The notes under the pieces: model-generated
Seen by the model: only the letters and a program-made list of their open reading frames with translations
Told to the model about the DNA's origin: nothing
The model's database searches: none
Program-made: the position numbers and the translations under genes
Shown: positions 53,944 through 62,654 of the stretch, piece by piece
Layout: each line of letters opens with the position of its first letter
How positions within the stretch are numbered: the first letter of the stretch is position 1
NCBI GenBank assembly: GCA_020073205.1
Contig: JAIQFR010000002.1
Span: 59,370-123,369, forward strand
Direction of reading: 5' to 3'
Length of the DNA stretch: 64,000 nucleotides
From: Terriglobia bacterium
GTDB lineage: Bacteria; Acidobacteriota; Polarisedimenticolia; Polarisedimenticolales; JAIQFR01

Positions 53944-55941
53944 TCAGCGACCGCCGGCGGCGAGCGCCTTCGCGTGCTCGAGGTTTCGGCGAACCCCGTC
54001 GTCCTCCGGGCGCACCCTGAGCGCTTCGGTGAACTGCGCGACCGCCTCGCCGTAGCGTCCCTGGCGGGCCAGGATCACGCCGAGGTTCTTGTGGGCCGGC
54101 ACGTTGTCGGGCTCGACGCTGAGGGCCTCGGCGAACCGGGCGCTCGCCCCGGCGAGATCTCCCTGCTTCATGAGGAGCGTCCCGAGGCTCGCGAGCGCCT
54201 CGGCGTCCTCAGGCGTCTCACGGAGGACCGCCTCGAATTCCGCCATCGCCTCGGGGCTCTTTCCCTGGCGGGCGAGAATGGAGCCGAGGGCCTTCCGCAG
54301 GGAGACGTCCCCCGGCGCGTCGCCCATCGCCCGGGTGATCTCGGCGGCCGCCTCGTCATCCCGTCCTTGCGTCATCAGCAGGCCGGCGACGGTCGTCCGC
54401 ATCCCCGGACTCTCGAGCCTGAGCCGAAACGCCTGACGGTAGGCCGCGATGGCCTCGTCGGTCTTTCCGATCCGGGACAGGGCCGCGCCGAGATTCGCGT
54501 AGGCGAGATCGAATCCGGGCGCGATGCGGATCGCCTCCCGGTAGTGCGCGATGGCGTCGTCGGGACGGCCGCTCTCGTAGAGGTCGAGTCCCAGGGCGTT
54601 GTGGGCCGTGGCGTTCTGCTCGGTGACGCGCAGGACGTGGGCGAACAGCTCGCTCGTGTTGCGCCACCGTCCGGCCTGCACGTACGCGCAGCCCGTGAGA
54701 GCGAGCACCGCGAGGCCGGCGGCCCCCCCGAGGATCGCCGGTCGGGCGGCCGGGGCCAGGCCCGTCCCGCGCAGCAGGTCGGGCACCCCCCAGGCCACCA
54801 TGACGAACAGGCCGACGAGGGGAACGTACGTGTAACGGTCTGCCATGCTCTGGATCCCGACCTGGAAGAGGCCGATCACGGGAAGGAGCGTGACCAGGTA
54901 CCAGAGCCACCCGACCGCGAGGTACGGGCGGCGCTTCAAACCTCGGATCGCCAGCACGCTGATCGCCACCAGCAGGACCGCCGACGCGAGGACCCGCCCC
55001 GGCGTCTGAGCGCCCGGGATGAGGGGGTATGGGACGGCGAGCTTCGTGGGCCAGAGCATCTTGCCGACGTAGGTGCCGTAGGCGATCACGGCGTTGGCCA
55101 GCCGCCGCCCGAGCGGGAACGCCTCGAGCCCTCCGAACGCGCCGCCTTTCTTCTGTGCGTAGATGGTGACCACGCTCGAGACCAGAGAGAGAGCGAAGAG
55201 CGGCGCCTTCTCCAGAACGAGGCGATACGTCCGGCCTCGAGAGTCGCCAGGACCGGCGGCCGACGGGAACCGGCGCAGCGGCCACACGTCCAGGAGCAGC
55301 AGCACGAGGGGAAGGGTGACGAGCATCGGCTTCGCGAGGAGGCCGAGGGCCATCGCGGCGGGGACGAGGAGGTACCTCGGCCTCGTCGGACGCTCGACGT
55401 GCCGGAGGTACGCGAGCATCGCGAGCAGCCAGAACAGCGTGCTCAGCACGTCCTTGCGCTCGGTGATCCAGGCGACCGACTCGACGTGGAGCGGGTGGAC
55501 CGCGAACAGGGCGGCGACGAACGCGCTGCGCCACGGGAGGCCGGTCATCCTGAAGAGCACGTGGAAGAGCAGGAGGGTGTTCGCGAGGTGCAGGACGACG
55601 TTCGTCAGGTGGAAGAGCCACGGCGCCTTCCCGCCCAGCGCCGCGTCGATCATGAGGGAGATCCACGTGAGCGGGTGCCAGTTCGCCTGGTAGGTCGTCG
55701 TGAACGCCCAGGCGATCCCCGTTCGCGTCGGGCCGCCCAGGACGAACGGGTTGCGGGATGCGTAGGCCGCGTCGTCCAGACCGACGAAGTCGAAGCCGAC
55801 GGCCCGCGCGTACACGAGAAGGGTCGCGGCGGCCAGGGCGAGGGCGATGAGCCCGTTCCGGCTCCCGGCCGTTCGGGACGCGTCGCGCTCCGCGGGCTCC
55901 GCGGCCGGGGAGCGCGAGGGAGATCCCCCGGGGTGGCTCAC
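53944..55941 (-). CDS. TMTC-like membrane glycosyltransferase with TPR repeats (copy 3)
   Basis: This 665-residue member of the same family as 6215 and 38116 has GFDFVGLDDAAYASRNPFV, NWHPLTWISLMIDAALGG, HPLHVESVAWITERKDVLST and MADRYTYVP in the membrane part, and seven or more TPRs (PDDAIAHYREAIRIAPGFDL, YGEAVAQFTEALRVRPEDDG). The start is the GTG overlapping the selD stop (GTGA at 55938-55941), showing translational coupling. The longer frame to 56106 would overlap selD and is rejected. Coupling to selenophosphate synthesis is odd, and no selenium link of the family is known. Confidence 0.82.
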   Translation of the reverse strand: MSHPGGSPSRSPAAEPAERDASRTAGSRNGLIALALAAATLLVYARAVGFDFVGLDDAAYASRNPFVLGGPTRTGIAWAFTTTYQANWHPLTWISLMIDAALGGKAPWLFHLTNVVLHLANTLLLFHVLFRMTGLPWRSAFVAALFAVHPLHVESVAWITERKDVLSTLFWLLAMLAYLRHVERPTRPRYLLVPAAMALGLLAKPMLVTLPLVLLLLDVWPLRRFPSAAGPGDSRGRTYRLVLEKAPLFALSLVSSVVTIYAQKKGGAFGGLEAFPLGRRLANAVIAYGTYVGKMLWPTKLAVPYPLIPGAQTPGRVLASAVLLVAISVLAIRGLKRRPYLAVGWLWYLVTLLPVIGLFQVGIQSMADRYTYVPLVGLFVMVAWGVPDLLRGTGLAPAARPAILGGAAGLAVLALTGCAYVQAGRWRNTSELFAHVLRVTEQNATAHNALGLDLYESGRPDDAIAHYREAIRIAPGFDLAYANLGAALSRIGKTDEAIAAYRQAFRLRLESPGMRTTVAGLLMTQGRDDEAAAEITRAMGDAPGDVSLRKALGSILARQGKSPEAMAEFEAVLRETPEDAEALASLGTLLMKQGDLAGASARFAEALSVEPDNVPAHKNLGVILARQGRYGEAVAQFTEALRVRPEDDGVRRNLEHAKALAAGGR

Positions 55942-56999
55942 GCGACGACCAGGCCTCCCTCCCGGCCCCCCAGCGCGTCGCCGATCCGCCAAACCGGCTC
56001 CCCGGCGCGGCGAAACGCGGCGACGAGCGCGGACGCCTCCGCGCCCTCCACCGCCGCGAGGAGGCCGCCCGACGTCTGGGGGTCGAAGAGGAGGTGCCGC
56101 TCCCACGTTTCGAGGGGCCGCCCGTACTCGATCCAGGGGGTGTAGAACGCCTCGTTCCGGCGCGTCCCTCCCGGGATCGTCCCGCTCCGCGCATACCCCT
56201 CCGCGCCGGGGAGACGGGGCACGTCCCGGAAGGCGATGCGTAGCGTCAGCCGCGACTGCTCCGCGATCTCGTGCGCGTGTCCCGCGAGGCCGAATCCGGT
56301 CACGTCGGTCAGCGCGTGGACCGCGGGGCCCGACTCGCGCAGGAGCCGGGCCGCGCCGGCCGAGAGCCGCTCCATGCTGTCCACCGCCGCCTCGAGGTCG
56401 GCCTCGTCCACCTGCTGTCGCTTGTGGGCCGTGGTCACGACGCCGGTCCCGATCGGCTTGGTCAGGAGCAGGACATCCCCGGGCCGCGCGCCTCCCTTCG
56501 ACAGGATCCGGCCGGGATGCACGAGGCCCGTCACCGCGAGGCCGTACTTCGGCTCGCGATCCACGGTGGTGTGGCCTCCGGCGACCACCGCGCCCGATTC
56601 GCGCACCTTGTCCCCGCCGCCTCGCAGGATCTCCGACAGTATCGCCGGGTCCAGGTCGTCCGGGAAGCCGACGAGGTTCAGGGCGAAGAGCGGCTCCGCC
56701 CCCATGGCGTACACGTCGGACAGCGCGTTGGCCGCCGCGATCGCACCGAAGTGGTAGGGATCGTCCACGACCGGCGGGAAGAAGTCCGCCGTCTGCACGA
56801 TCGCGCGGTCGTCGTCGATCCGCCAGACCAGCGCGTCGTCGAGCTCCCTGAGCCCCCGGAGCAGGTCCGGGTAGCGATCCGCCTCGAACATCCCGGCGAG
56901 CGGGCGCAGGACCTGCGCCAGGGCCTCCGGCCCCATCTTGCTCGCTCAGCCGGCGCAGGAGGCGAGGCTCGTCAGTCGGATGCGCTTCGCTTCGGACAT
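55938..56999 (-). CDS. selD: Selenide, water dikinase, itself a selenoprotein
   Basis: SelD makes selenophosphate from selenide and ATP, the selenium donor for selenocysteine. The gene starts at the ATG at 56999 and contains an in-frame TGA as codon 18: MSEAKRIRLTSLASCAG-U-ASKMGPEAL. This is exactly where SelD proteins carry the catalytic Cys or selenocysteine (LTSxxxxxGC/U-x-x-K). Gene callers would start at the ATG at 56936, after the TGA, and lose the active site. Further SelD blocks are intact: DRAIVQTADFFPPVVDDPYH, ANALSDVYAMGAEPLFALN, VVAGGHTTVDREPKYGL and ALTDVTGFGLAGHAHE. Total length is 353 residues. A SECIS-like structure follows the TGA. Confidence 0.88.
56896..56948 (-). promoter_or_regulatory. 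Putative bacterial SECIS element in selD
   Basis: Directly after the TGA (56946-56948) the minus strand can form an outer stem GCGAGC / GCTCGC enclosing two hairpins: GGGCC-GGA-GGCCC and GGCGCAG-GTC-CTGCGCC. The second has a perfect 7-bp stem and a GGUC apex like the SelB-binding loop of E. coli fdhF (GCAGGUCUGC). The apex lies about 33 bases after the UGA, within the range of bacterial SECIS elements. Confidence 0.6.
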
Positions 57000-57035
57000 T
57001 CCCGGGCTCCTACCCGCGGCGACCTCCACGTGAGA

Positions 57036-57215
57036 TCACGCGGGAACGATCGGGGGGTCGAACCCGTCCCTGCGTTCCCGCTCGAGCTCCCGGAGCAGGT
57101 TGTTGACGGTTCGCTCGAGGATCGCCTCGACGCCGAGCCCTTCGCGATCGGCGGCGTCCTTGAAGGCGCGCAACGCTTCGTCGGGAATCTCCACGGAGAT
57201 CCGAACCTTCGGCAT
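57036..57215 (-). CDS. Small ribbon-helix-helix-like protein
   Basis: This 59-residue protein starts at the ATG at 57215 with a GAGGAGG ribosome site. It begins PKVRISVEIPDEALRAFKDA, a beta-strand followed by a helix typical of Arc/MetJ-type ribbon-helix-helix or HicB-like antitoxin N-termini, and continues with a second helix (LGVEAILERTVNNLLRELER). No toxin gene is adjacent. It may be a small DNA-binding regulator of the operon. It lies 36 bases before selD. Confidence 0.55.
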   Translation of the reverse strand: MPKVRISVEIPDEALRAFKDAADREGLGVEAILERTVNNLLRELERERRDGFDPPIVPA

Positions 57216-57246
57216 GGGCGCCTCCTCGCGACGCACCCGCGATCCA

Positions 57247-57639
57247 CTAGGCCGCAGGCACCCCCTTGAAGCCGTAGCAGAGGATCCCGCCGTGCCCCTC
57301 GCGCCGGATCTTGCGGAACACCAGCGTGACCTCGGTGCCGGGGAGGACCGTGGCGGGATCGCAGTCGACGACCTGCGTCATCAGACGCGCCCCCTCCGGC
57401 GTCTCCACGACGGCCATCGCGTAGGGCGCCTCCATGTGGAACTCGGTCGGGGGCACCACGACCACCGTCGACGTGACGACCTTCCCCTTCCACGAGAGGG
57501 CCGTCGGCTCCCAAGCCTCCCCCCGGCACGCGGGACAGACGCGGCGGGCGGGGAAGGCCACCTTTCCGCAGCCCCGGCACCGCGCGGCCTCGAGACGGAA
57601 GCGGTTCGGAAGCTCTCGCCAGTATCTCGGGCTCGGCAT
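57247..57639 (-). CDS. DUF35 zinc-ribbon/OB-fold protein (thiolase partner)
   Basis: This 130-residue protein has a rubredoxin-like zinc ribbon (ARCRGCGKVAFPARRVCPAC, four Cys in two C-x-x-C pairs) and a C-terminal OB-fold (GKVVTSTVVVVPPTEFHM, APYAMAVVETPEG). In archaea this DUF35 protein bridges acetoacetyl-CoA thiolase and HMG-CoA synthase and binds CoA, channelling the intermediate. Here its gene sits directly after both enzymes, 3 bases from the thiolase, so the same complex is expected. Confidence 0.88.
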   Translation of the reverse strand: MPSPRYWRELPNRFRLEAARCRGCGKVAFPARRVCPACRGEAWEPTALSWKGKVVTSTVVVVPPTEFHMEAPYAMAVVETPEGARLMTQVVDCDPATVLPGTEVTLVFRKIRREGHGGILCYGFKGVPAA

Positions 57640-57642
57640 GGG

Positions 57643-58791
57643 TCACACCCTCTCGAAGACGTGGACCACGGAGCTGGCTCCGGATCCTCCCATGTTCTGG
57701 GCGAGGCCGATGCGGGCGCCCCGGACCTGGCGCTCGCCCGCATCGCCGCGCAGCTGCTCGAAGATCTCGATGGCCTGGGCGATGCCGGTGGCGCCCACCG
57801 GATGCCCCTTCGATTTGAGGCCGCCGCTGGTGTTCACCGGGATCTTCCCGCCGAGTCCGGTCACGCCTTTGCGGGCCGAGTGGCGCCCCTCCCCCACGGG
57901 CACGAGCCCGAGCGCCTCGATGCAGCAGATCTCGGCGATCGCGAAGCAGTCGTGCACCTCGGCGACCTGCACGTCGGCGGGGCCGATGCCCGCCATCCGG
58001 TACGCCCGCTCCGCCGACAGCGCGACCGCGTCGAGGAACGCGGGGTCCTTCCGGTCGGCGAGCGCCAGCGAGCTCGTGGCGAAGCCGACGCCGCGGATCT
58101 TCACCGGACGGTCGGTGTACTTCTTCGCCTGATCGAGGGGACACAGCAGCACGGCCGCGGCCCCGTCGCTCACCGGCGAGCAGAGCAGGAGGCGAAGCGG
58201 ATCGGCCACCATGGACGACCTCAGCACCTCCTCGAGCTTGACCTCGCGGTGGAATTGCGCCTTCGGGTTCAGCGATCCGTGGAGGTGGTTCTTCACCGCG
58301 ACCCAGGCGAGATCCTCCTCGGTCGTCCCGTGGGCCTGCATGTGGGCCCGGGCGATCATGGCGTACAGCCCGGGGAAGGTGATCCCGTGGTACGCCTCGG
58401 TCTCCTGATCGGCGGCGGTCGCGAGGACCGCGGTGACGTCCGCGCCGTCGGTCATCTTCTCGACGCCCCCCGCGAGCACGAGGTCGCTCGCCCCCGACGC
58501 GACCTCGAGGAATCCCGAGCGGAGAGCGACCCCGCCGGACGCGCACGCGCACTCGACCCGTGCGGCCGCGGTCCCGGCCATCCCGAGGTGGTCCGCCATC
58601 AGCGGGCCGAGGTGCTCCTGGCCCACGAACTGGCCGGCCGCCATGTTCCCGACGTAGATCGAGTCGACCCGGTCGACGCCCGCGCCTCGGAGCGCCTCGC
58701 TCGCCGCCTCGACGAAGAGGTCGCGCAGGCTCGATTCCCACAGCTCGCCGAACCGGGTCATCCCGGCCGCAACGATCGCCACCTCGCGCAT
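57643..58791 (-). CDS. Thiolase (acetoacetyl-CoA thiolase, archaeal type)
   Basis: This 382-residue thiolase condenses two acetyl-CoA. The nucleophilic Cys is in [16 protein letters not shown], and the conserved His is in [19 protein letters not shown]. It ends with [18 protein letters not shown], where the second Cys of degradative thiolases (C-x-G) is replaced, as in the archaeal/SCP2-like subfamily that works with DUF35. Genes for HMG-CoA synthase (16 bases upstream) and DUF35 (3 bases downstream) flank it, giving the first step of the mevalonate route. Confidence 0.88.
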   Translation of the reverse strand: MREVAIVAAGMTRFGELWESSLRDLFVEAASEALRGAGVDRVDSIYVGNMAAGQFVGQEHLGPLMADHLGMAGTAAARVECACASGGVALRSGFLEVASGASDLVLAGGVEKMTDGADVTAVLATAADQETEAYHGITFPGLYAMIARAHMQAHGTTEEDLAWVAVKNHLHGSLNPKAQFHREVKLEEVLRSSMVADPLRLLLCSPVSDGAAAVLLCPLDQAKKYTDRPVKIRGVGFATSSLALADRKDPAFLDAVALSAERAYRMAGIGPADVQVAEVHDCFAIAEICCIEALGLVPVGEGRHSARKGVTGLGGKIPVNTSGGLKSKGHPVGATGIAQAIEIFEQLRGDAGERQVRGARIGLAQNMGGSGASSVVHVFERV

Positions 58792-58807
58792 CGTCCCTCC
58801 CTCCCCG

Positions 58808-59854
58808 TCAGTCGTTGAGGATGATCTTCTCGCGGAACTTGGCGTACTCCCCGTAGGTCAGGTAGCGCCGAGGGCCGTCGAGCATCGAGCGCACGGTGGC
58901 CGCCCGGCCGCGGCGCTCGGGCAGGAGCGCGGTCGCCTTGAGGACGAAGGAGTCGCTGCCCGCGCCCGACCCGAACGAGGTGATCAGGATCAGGTCGCCG
59001 GGAGACGCCACGTCCAGGACCGCCGCGAGGCCCGTGGGCGAGGAGCCGGAGTACGTGTTCCCCATCGTCGGGACGATCCAGCCGGTCTCGATCTGCTCCT
59101 TCTTGAAGCCGAGGTCCTTCCCGGCCTGCATCGGGAACTTCCCATTCGGCATGTGGAAGACCGCGTAGCGGAAGTCGGACGGCTTGAGCCCCGTCTTCGC
59201 CAGGATCCCGCGCGTCGCCGCCAGCACGTGCTTGAAGTACGCGGGCTCGCCGGTGAACCGGCCCCCGTGCCGCGGGTAGAACTCGCCCTCCCGCCGCCAG
59301 AAATCCGGCGTGTCGGTGGTGAAGCTGTAGGTCTCCAGCACGTCCGCGAGCAGCGCGTCCTTGCCGAACAGGTAGGCGGCCCCGCCGGCGGACGCGGAGA
59401 ACTCCAGCGCGTCGTTCGGGGCGCCCTGGGAGGTGTCCGCACCGATGCCCATGGCGTACTCGACCCGCCCCGACTCCACGAGGCCGAGCGCGACGAACAT
59501 CGCCTCGGTCCCGGCCTTGCAGGCGAACTCGAAGTCCGCCACGTGGACCTCGGGCGCGATCCCGAGCGCCTCGACGACGATGGTGCCGCTGGGCTTCACC
59601 GCGTACGGGTGCGATTCCGATCCGATGTAGAGCGCCCCGACCCGAGCCGGGTCGATCCCCGCGCGCGCGATCGCCGCCCGTCCGGCCGCGACCGAGATCG
59701 TGATCGTGTCCTCGTCGAGGCCGGGCACCGACTTCTCGTTCAGGAGAAGCCCCTTGCGGATCGCGTCGGGGTCCTTGCCCCACTGCGCCGCGATCACCTC
59801 GGCCTTGATCCGGTTGCGCGGGACGTACGCGCCGTACCCCACGATTCCCGCCAT
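58808..59854 (-). CDS. Hydroxymethylglutaryl-CoA synthase (archaeal type)
   Basis: This 348-residue enzyme condenses acetyl-CoA with acetoacetyl-CoA to HMG-CoA, the second step of the mevalonate pathway. The length and sequence are of the archaeal class: [20 protein letters not shown] at the start, the catalytic Glu region [20 protein letters not shown], the nucleophilic Cys in [27 protein letters not shown] with the catalytic His, and [20 protein letters not shown]. The ribosome site is GAGGAGG. It heads the operon with thiolase and DUF35. No HMG-CoA reductase is in the window, so downstream use is not shown. Confidence 0.9.
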   Translation of the reverse strand: MAGIVGYGAYVPRNRIKAEVIAAQWGKDPDAIRKGLLLNEKSVPGLDEDTITISVAAGRAAIARAGIDPARVGALYIGSESHPYAVKPSGTIVVEALGIAPEVHVADFEFACKAGTEAMFVALGLVESGRVEYAMGIGADTSQGAPNDALEFSASAGGAAYLFGKDALLADVLETYSFTTDTPDFWRREGEFYPRHGGRFTGEPAYFKHVLAATRGILAKTGLKPSDFRYAVFHMPNGKFPMQAGKDLGFKKEQIETGWIVPTMGNTYSGSSPTGLAAVLDVASPGDLILITSFGSGAGSDSFVLKATALLPERRGRAATVRSMLDGPRRYLTYGEYAKFREKIILND

Positions 59855-59906
59855 GTCCCCTCCTCGCCGGAATGAGAGCAGGTTCGCCGTGAACGGAAGA
59901 GCGTAT

Positions 59907-59935
59907 CAGATACCGCAAGTACGCGGGAAATTCAA
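59907..59935 (-). promoter_or_regulatory. Promoter of the HMG-CoA synthase operon
   Basis: The minus strand reads TTGAAT (59930-59935), 17 bases, then TATCTG (59907-59912), with the small palindrome GTATC-T-GATAC over the -10. Both boxes are imperfect but well spaced. Transcription would begin near 59900, about 45 bases before the start codon. Confidence 0.4.
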
Positions 59936-60055
59936 CTTCCGCTCATGTCGGAGCGAGGGCGGCGGGGACGGGACGCTCGACGGGCTTGGCGGGGGGGAGG
60001 CAACGCGCGCGCCCCGGCCGCGACCGGCCGCGGGCGCGCGCGCCGGGATCGTCGG

Positions 60056-60667
60056 CTACTTCCGGGCGAGCCGGTAGTTCTCGAGCGCCTGCTCCCAATT
60101 CACGACGTTCCACCAAGCTTCGACGTACTCGGGCCGGCGGTTCTGGTACTTGAGGTAGTACGCGTGCTCCCAGACGTCGAGCCCCAGCACCGCCTTCCCT
60201 CCGGACATGATGGGCGAGTCCTGGTTCGGGGTCGAGTCGACGAGCAGCTTCCCCCCCTGGAAGTAGAGCCACGCCCAGCCGGAGCCGAATCGGCCGACGG
60301 CCGCCTGGGAGAGCTTCGTCTTGAACTCCGCGAAGGAGCCGAATCCCGCCTTGATGGCGTCCGCGAGCTCGCCGAGCGGCTCCCCTCCGCCTCCCTTCTT
60401 CATCAGTTTCCAGAACATGTCGTGGTTCAGGTGGCCTCCCCCATTGTTCCGCACGACGGTGCGCACCGATTCCGGGACGCGGTTAAGGTCCGCGAGCAGC
60501 ACGGGAAGCGCCAGCGACTGGAGCGCCGGCTGCCCTTCGAGGGCCTTGTTCAGATTGTTGACGTAGGCGCCGTGGTGCTTGTCGTGGTGGATCTCCATCG
60601 TGCGCGCGTCGATCCACGGCTCGAGCGCGTCGAAGGAGTACGGTAGGGCGGGGAGCTCGTAAGCCAT
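60056..60667 (-). CDS. Iron/manganese superoxide dismutase
   Basis: This 203-residue enzyme removes superoxide. All four metal ligands are visible in their motifs: [13 protein letters not shown] (first His), [14 protein letters not shown] (second His) and [17 protein letters not shown] (Asp and His). [20 protein letters not shown] carries the Gly/Trp residues near the active site; Gln against His preference there suggests neither metal clearly. The start is the ATG at 60667 with AGGAGGT; the longer frame is not supported. The upstream region has an Rrf2-like palindrome. Confidence 0.94.
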   Translation of the reverse strand: MAYELPALPYSFDALEPWIDARTMEIHHDKHHGAYVNNLNKALEGQPALQSLALPVLLADLNRVPESVRTVVRNNGGGHLNHDMFWKLMKKGGGGEPLGELADAIKAGFGSFAEFKTKLSQAAVGRFGSGWAWLYFQGGKLLVDSTPNQDSPIMSGGKAVLGLDVWEHAYYLKYQNRRPEYVEAWWNVVNWEQALENYRLARK

Positions 60668-60692
60668 CGAAACCTCCTGGGTTCGAACCCTT

Positions 60693-60715
60693 CTTATAAA
60701 GGACCAAATCAGTCC
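60693..60715 (-). promoter_or_regulatory. Promoter and Rrf2-like operator of the superoxide dismutase gene
   Basis: The minus strand contains GGACTGATTTGGTCC (60701-60715), an inverted repeat GGAC-N7-GTCC like the sites of Rrf2-family regulators (IscR/RirA-like, iron or redox responsive). It lies directly ahead of TATAAG (60693-60698), so a bound regulator would cover the promoter. No good -35 box is seen. Confidence 0.4.
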
Positions 60716-60762
60716 GCATTCTAGAGTCCGGTTCGCAAAACGGCAAGTCGCTCGGCCCAGCC

Positions 60763-60791
60763 CGTCGACACGCAGCATATCCATGTACAAT
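60763..60791 (+). promoter_or_regulatory. Promoter of the exported-protein/ABC operon
   Basis: TACAAT (60786-60791; 5 of 6 matches) lies 10 bases before the ATG at 60802, with TCGACA 15 bases further upstream. Transcription would start 2-4 bases before the ATG, and no ribosome site is present, so the transcript may be leaderless. The short spacer weakens the call. Confidence 0.3.
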
Positions 60792-60801
60792 CGATCCCCT
60801 C

Positions 60802-61767
60802 ATGAACAGGGCACCGCTCATCGCCTCGCTCGCTCTCTCGCTCGCGGCGCTCCCGATTCGCGCGGGAGCGAAGCCCGATCCCGCCGCGGGCCGGCCGCGG
60901 ACACCGCCTCCCGCCGAGACCCCGGTCGCGGACCGGATCGCGCTCTACGTGTCGGGGCAGCCGGAGTACGGACGGCTCCGGGTCGATCCGCGAAATCGCA
61001 CCGCCCCCGATGCCCCGGACCGGCTCGTGGTGTTCCACGGCGACGAGCCGGTCCTCGACATCGGACTCCGCAACGAGAGCCGGCTCGTCCACTCGGACCC
61101 GTCGTCCGACGACGGGCCCATGGAAGAGGGCGTCGCCGAGAGCGCCGAGATCGCCCCCGACGACCGGTCGGCGGCGATCCTATCGACGCGGTATCGGAGG
61201 GCGTCCGCCGACGAGATCCGGCCGCCGGGGTCGAAGGAGCCGCCCCCGCCGACGGGAGCGACGACCCTCACGCTCGTGAACGCCAGGCAGCCGGACGCGC
61301 GCTTCAGCGTGTCGATCGAGGATGGCCGTTGGGTCAAGGAGGTCCTGCCGCTCGCGGCGGAGAACGGTCTCGCCGTTTCCACGACGACGGGGCTCGACGC
61401 GCCCGCGGACCTCAGGATCTTCGGCGCGGACGGGAAGGAGAGCTTCAGGGTGTCCGAGGTGGAGGCGTCGGTGAAGGACCTCTCCGCCACCAACAACGGA
61501 GCGTTCGTCGCGGCCGACCTTGCGTACCCGGCGCGGCCGGGGCTTCCCGAGAGGGGCGTCCTGGTGCTCGACCTGCTGCAGGGCACGCGTTGGACGTACA
61601 CCTGGTCGTACGGCGCGGACGGCGAGCCGGTCTCGTGGGCCCTCGAGGAAAGCGGCGTCCTCGAAGTGCGGCTGCCCGGACGCATCTTGCGCTTCGACCG
61701 GAACGGCACCCCGATCGGCTCGGCGCGCGCGCGATCCGGCCCACCTCCCCGGGCGGGGCGGCGGTGA
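60802..61767 (+). CDS. Exported protein ahead of an ABC exporter
   Basis: This 321-residue protein has a signal peptide (PLIASLALSLAALPIRAGA). Residues 60-290 are a run of beta-strands (RLVVFHGDEPVLDIGLRNES, TTLTLVNARQPDARFSVSIE, LRIFGADGKESFRVSEVEAS, GVLVLDLLQGTRWTYTWSYG, GVLEVRLPGRILRFDRNG), reminiscent of a beta-propeller, without a family I can name. Its stop overlaps the ATPase start (GTGA), so it is co-translated with the ABC transporter and may be its periplasmic partner. Confidence 0.65.
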   Translation: MNRAPLIASLALSLAALPIRAGAKPDPAAGRPRTPPPAETPVADRIALYVSGQPEYGRLRVDPRNRTAPDAPDRLVVFHGDEPVLDIGLRNESRLVHSDPSSDDGPMEEGVAESAEIAPDDRSAAILSTRYRRASADEIRPPGSKEPPPPTGATTLTLVNARQPDARFSVSIEDGRWVKEVLPLAAENGLAVSTTTGLDAPADLRIFGADGKESFRVSEVEASVKDLSATNNGAFVAADLAYPARPGLPERGVLVLDLLQGTRWTYTWSYGADGEPVSWALEESGVLEVRLPGRILRFDRNGTPIGSARARSGPPPRAGRR

Positions 61768-62654
61768 TCGAGGCGCGCGGCCTCCGCAAGTCGTTCGGCG
61801 CGATCACGGCGGTGGACGGCGTGTCGTTCGCGCTCCATCGAGGGGAGACGTTCGGTCTCCTCGGCCCGAACGGCGCCGGAAAGACCACGACGATCCTGCT
61901 CCTCGTGGGCGCGCTCTCCCCCGATCAAGGCGAGGTCCTCGTGAACGGCGCCACCGATCCGACCCGACCGGGGGTCCGAAGGGCCATCGGGGTGGCCCCC
62001 CAGTCCCTCTCGCTCTACGGCGAGCTGACGGCCGAGGAGAACCTCGCGTTCTTCGGGAGGCTGTACGGCCTCCGCGGGCGGGTGCTCGGCGAGCGCGTCG
62101 CTCGCGGCCTGGCGTTCGCCGGCCTCGAGCCGCGGCGCGGCGACCGCGTGAGCACGTTCTCCGGCGGCATGCAGCGCCGTCTCAACCTCGCCTGCGCCCT
62201 GGTCCACGATCCTCCCCTCCTGCTCCTCGACGAGCCGACGGTCGGCGTCGATCCGCAGTCGCGCAACCACGTCTTCGAGAGCATCGAGGCGCTTCGGCGG
62301 GACGGCCGGACGATCCTGTACACGACGCACTACATCGAGGAGGCCCAGCGGCTCTGCGACCGGGTGGCGATCATGGACCACGGCAGGATCCTCGCCCTCG
62401 ACACCGTGGACCGCCTGATCGAGCGCCACGGCGGGCCCGCGGTGATCGACGCCGTGCTCGCGAAGGCGCCCGAGGACCCTTCGCGGATCCCCTGGCACCT
62501 CGACGGGACGTCGCTCCGAATCGAGACGGACCGGCCGCTCGAGGATGTCGCGCGGCTCGCGTCGGCGAATCTCCCGCTGGCGACGCTCAACGTCCGCCGG
62601 CCGGACCTCGAGGCGGTGTTCCTGGCCCTCACCGGCCGGACGCTGAGGGACTGA
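61764..62654 (+). CDS. ABC transporter ATP-binding protein
   Basis: This 296-residue ATPase of an ABC-2-type exporter powers transport by the adjacent permease. It has Walker A (LLGPNGAGKTTTILLL), the Q loop (IGVAPQSLSLYGELTAEEN), the signature (FSGGMQRRLNLACAL), Walker B (LLLLDEPTVGVDP) and the H loop (ILYTTHYIEEAQRL). A C-terminal DUF4162-like extension (RPDLEAVFLALTG) follows, typical of drug/lipid exporters of the DrrA/CcmA-like group. The GTG start overlaps the previous stop and the TGA overlaps the next ATG by one base. Confidence 0.92.
   Translation: MIEARGLRKSFGAITAVDGVSFALHRGETFGLLGPNGAGKTTTILLLVGALSPDQGEVLVNGATDPTRPGVRRAIGVAPQSLSLYGELTAEENLAFFGRLYGLRGRVLGERVARGLAFAGLEPRRGDRVSTFSGGMQRRLNLACALVHDPPLLLLDEPTVGVDPQSRNHVFESIEALRRDGRTILYTTHYIEEAQRLCDRVAIMDHGRILALDTVDRLIERHGGPAVIDAVLAKAPEDPSRIPWHLDGTSLRIETDRPLEDVARLASANLPLATLNVRRPDLEAVFLALTGRTLRD

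Noticed and set aside
55942-56106. Longer start for the third TMTC-like protein
   Set aside because: It runs deep into selD; the GTG overlapping the selD stop gives the normal N-terminus.
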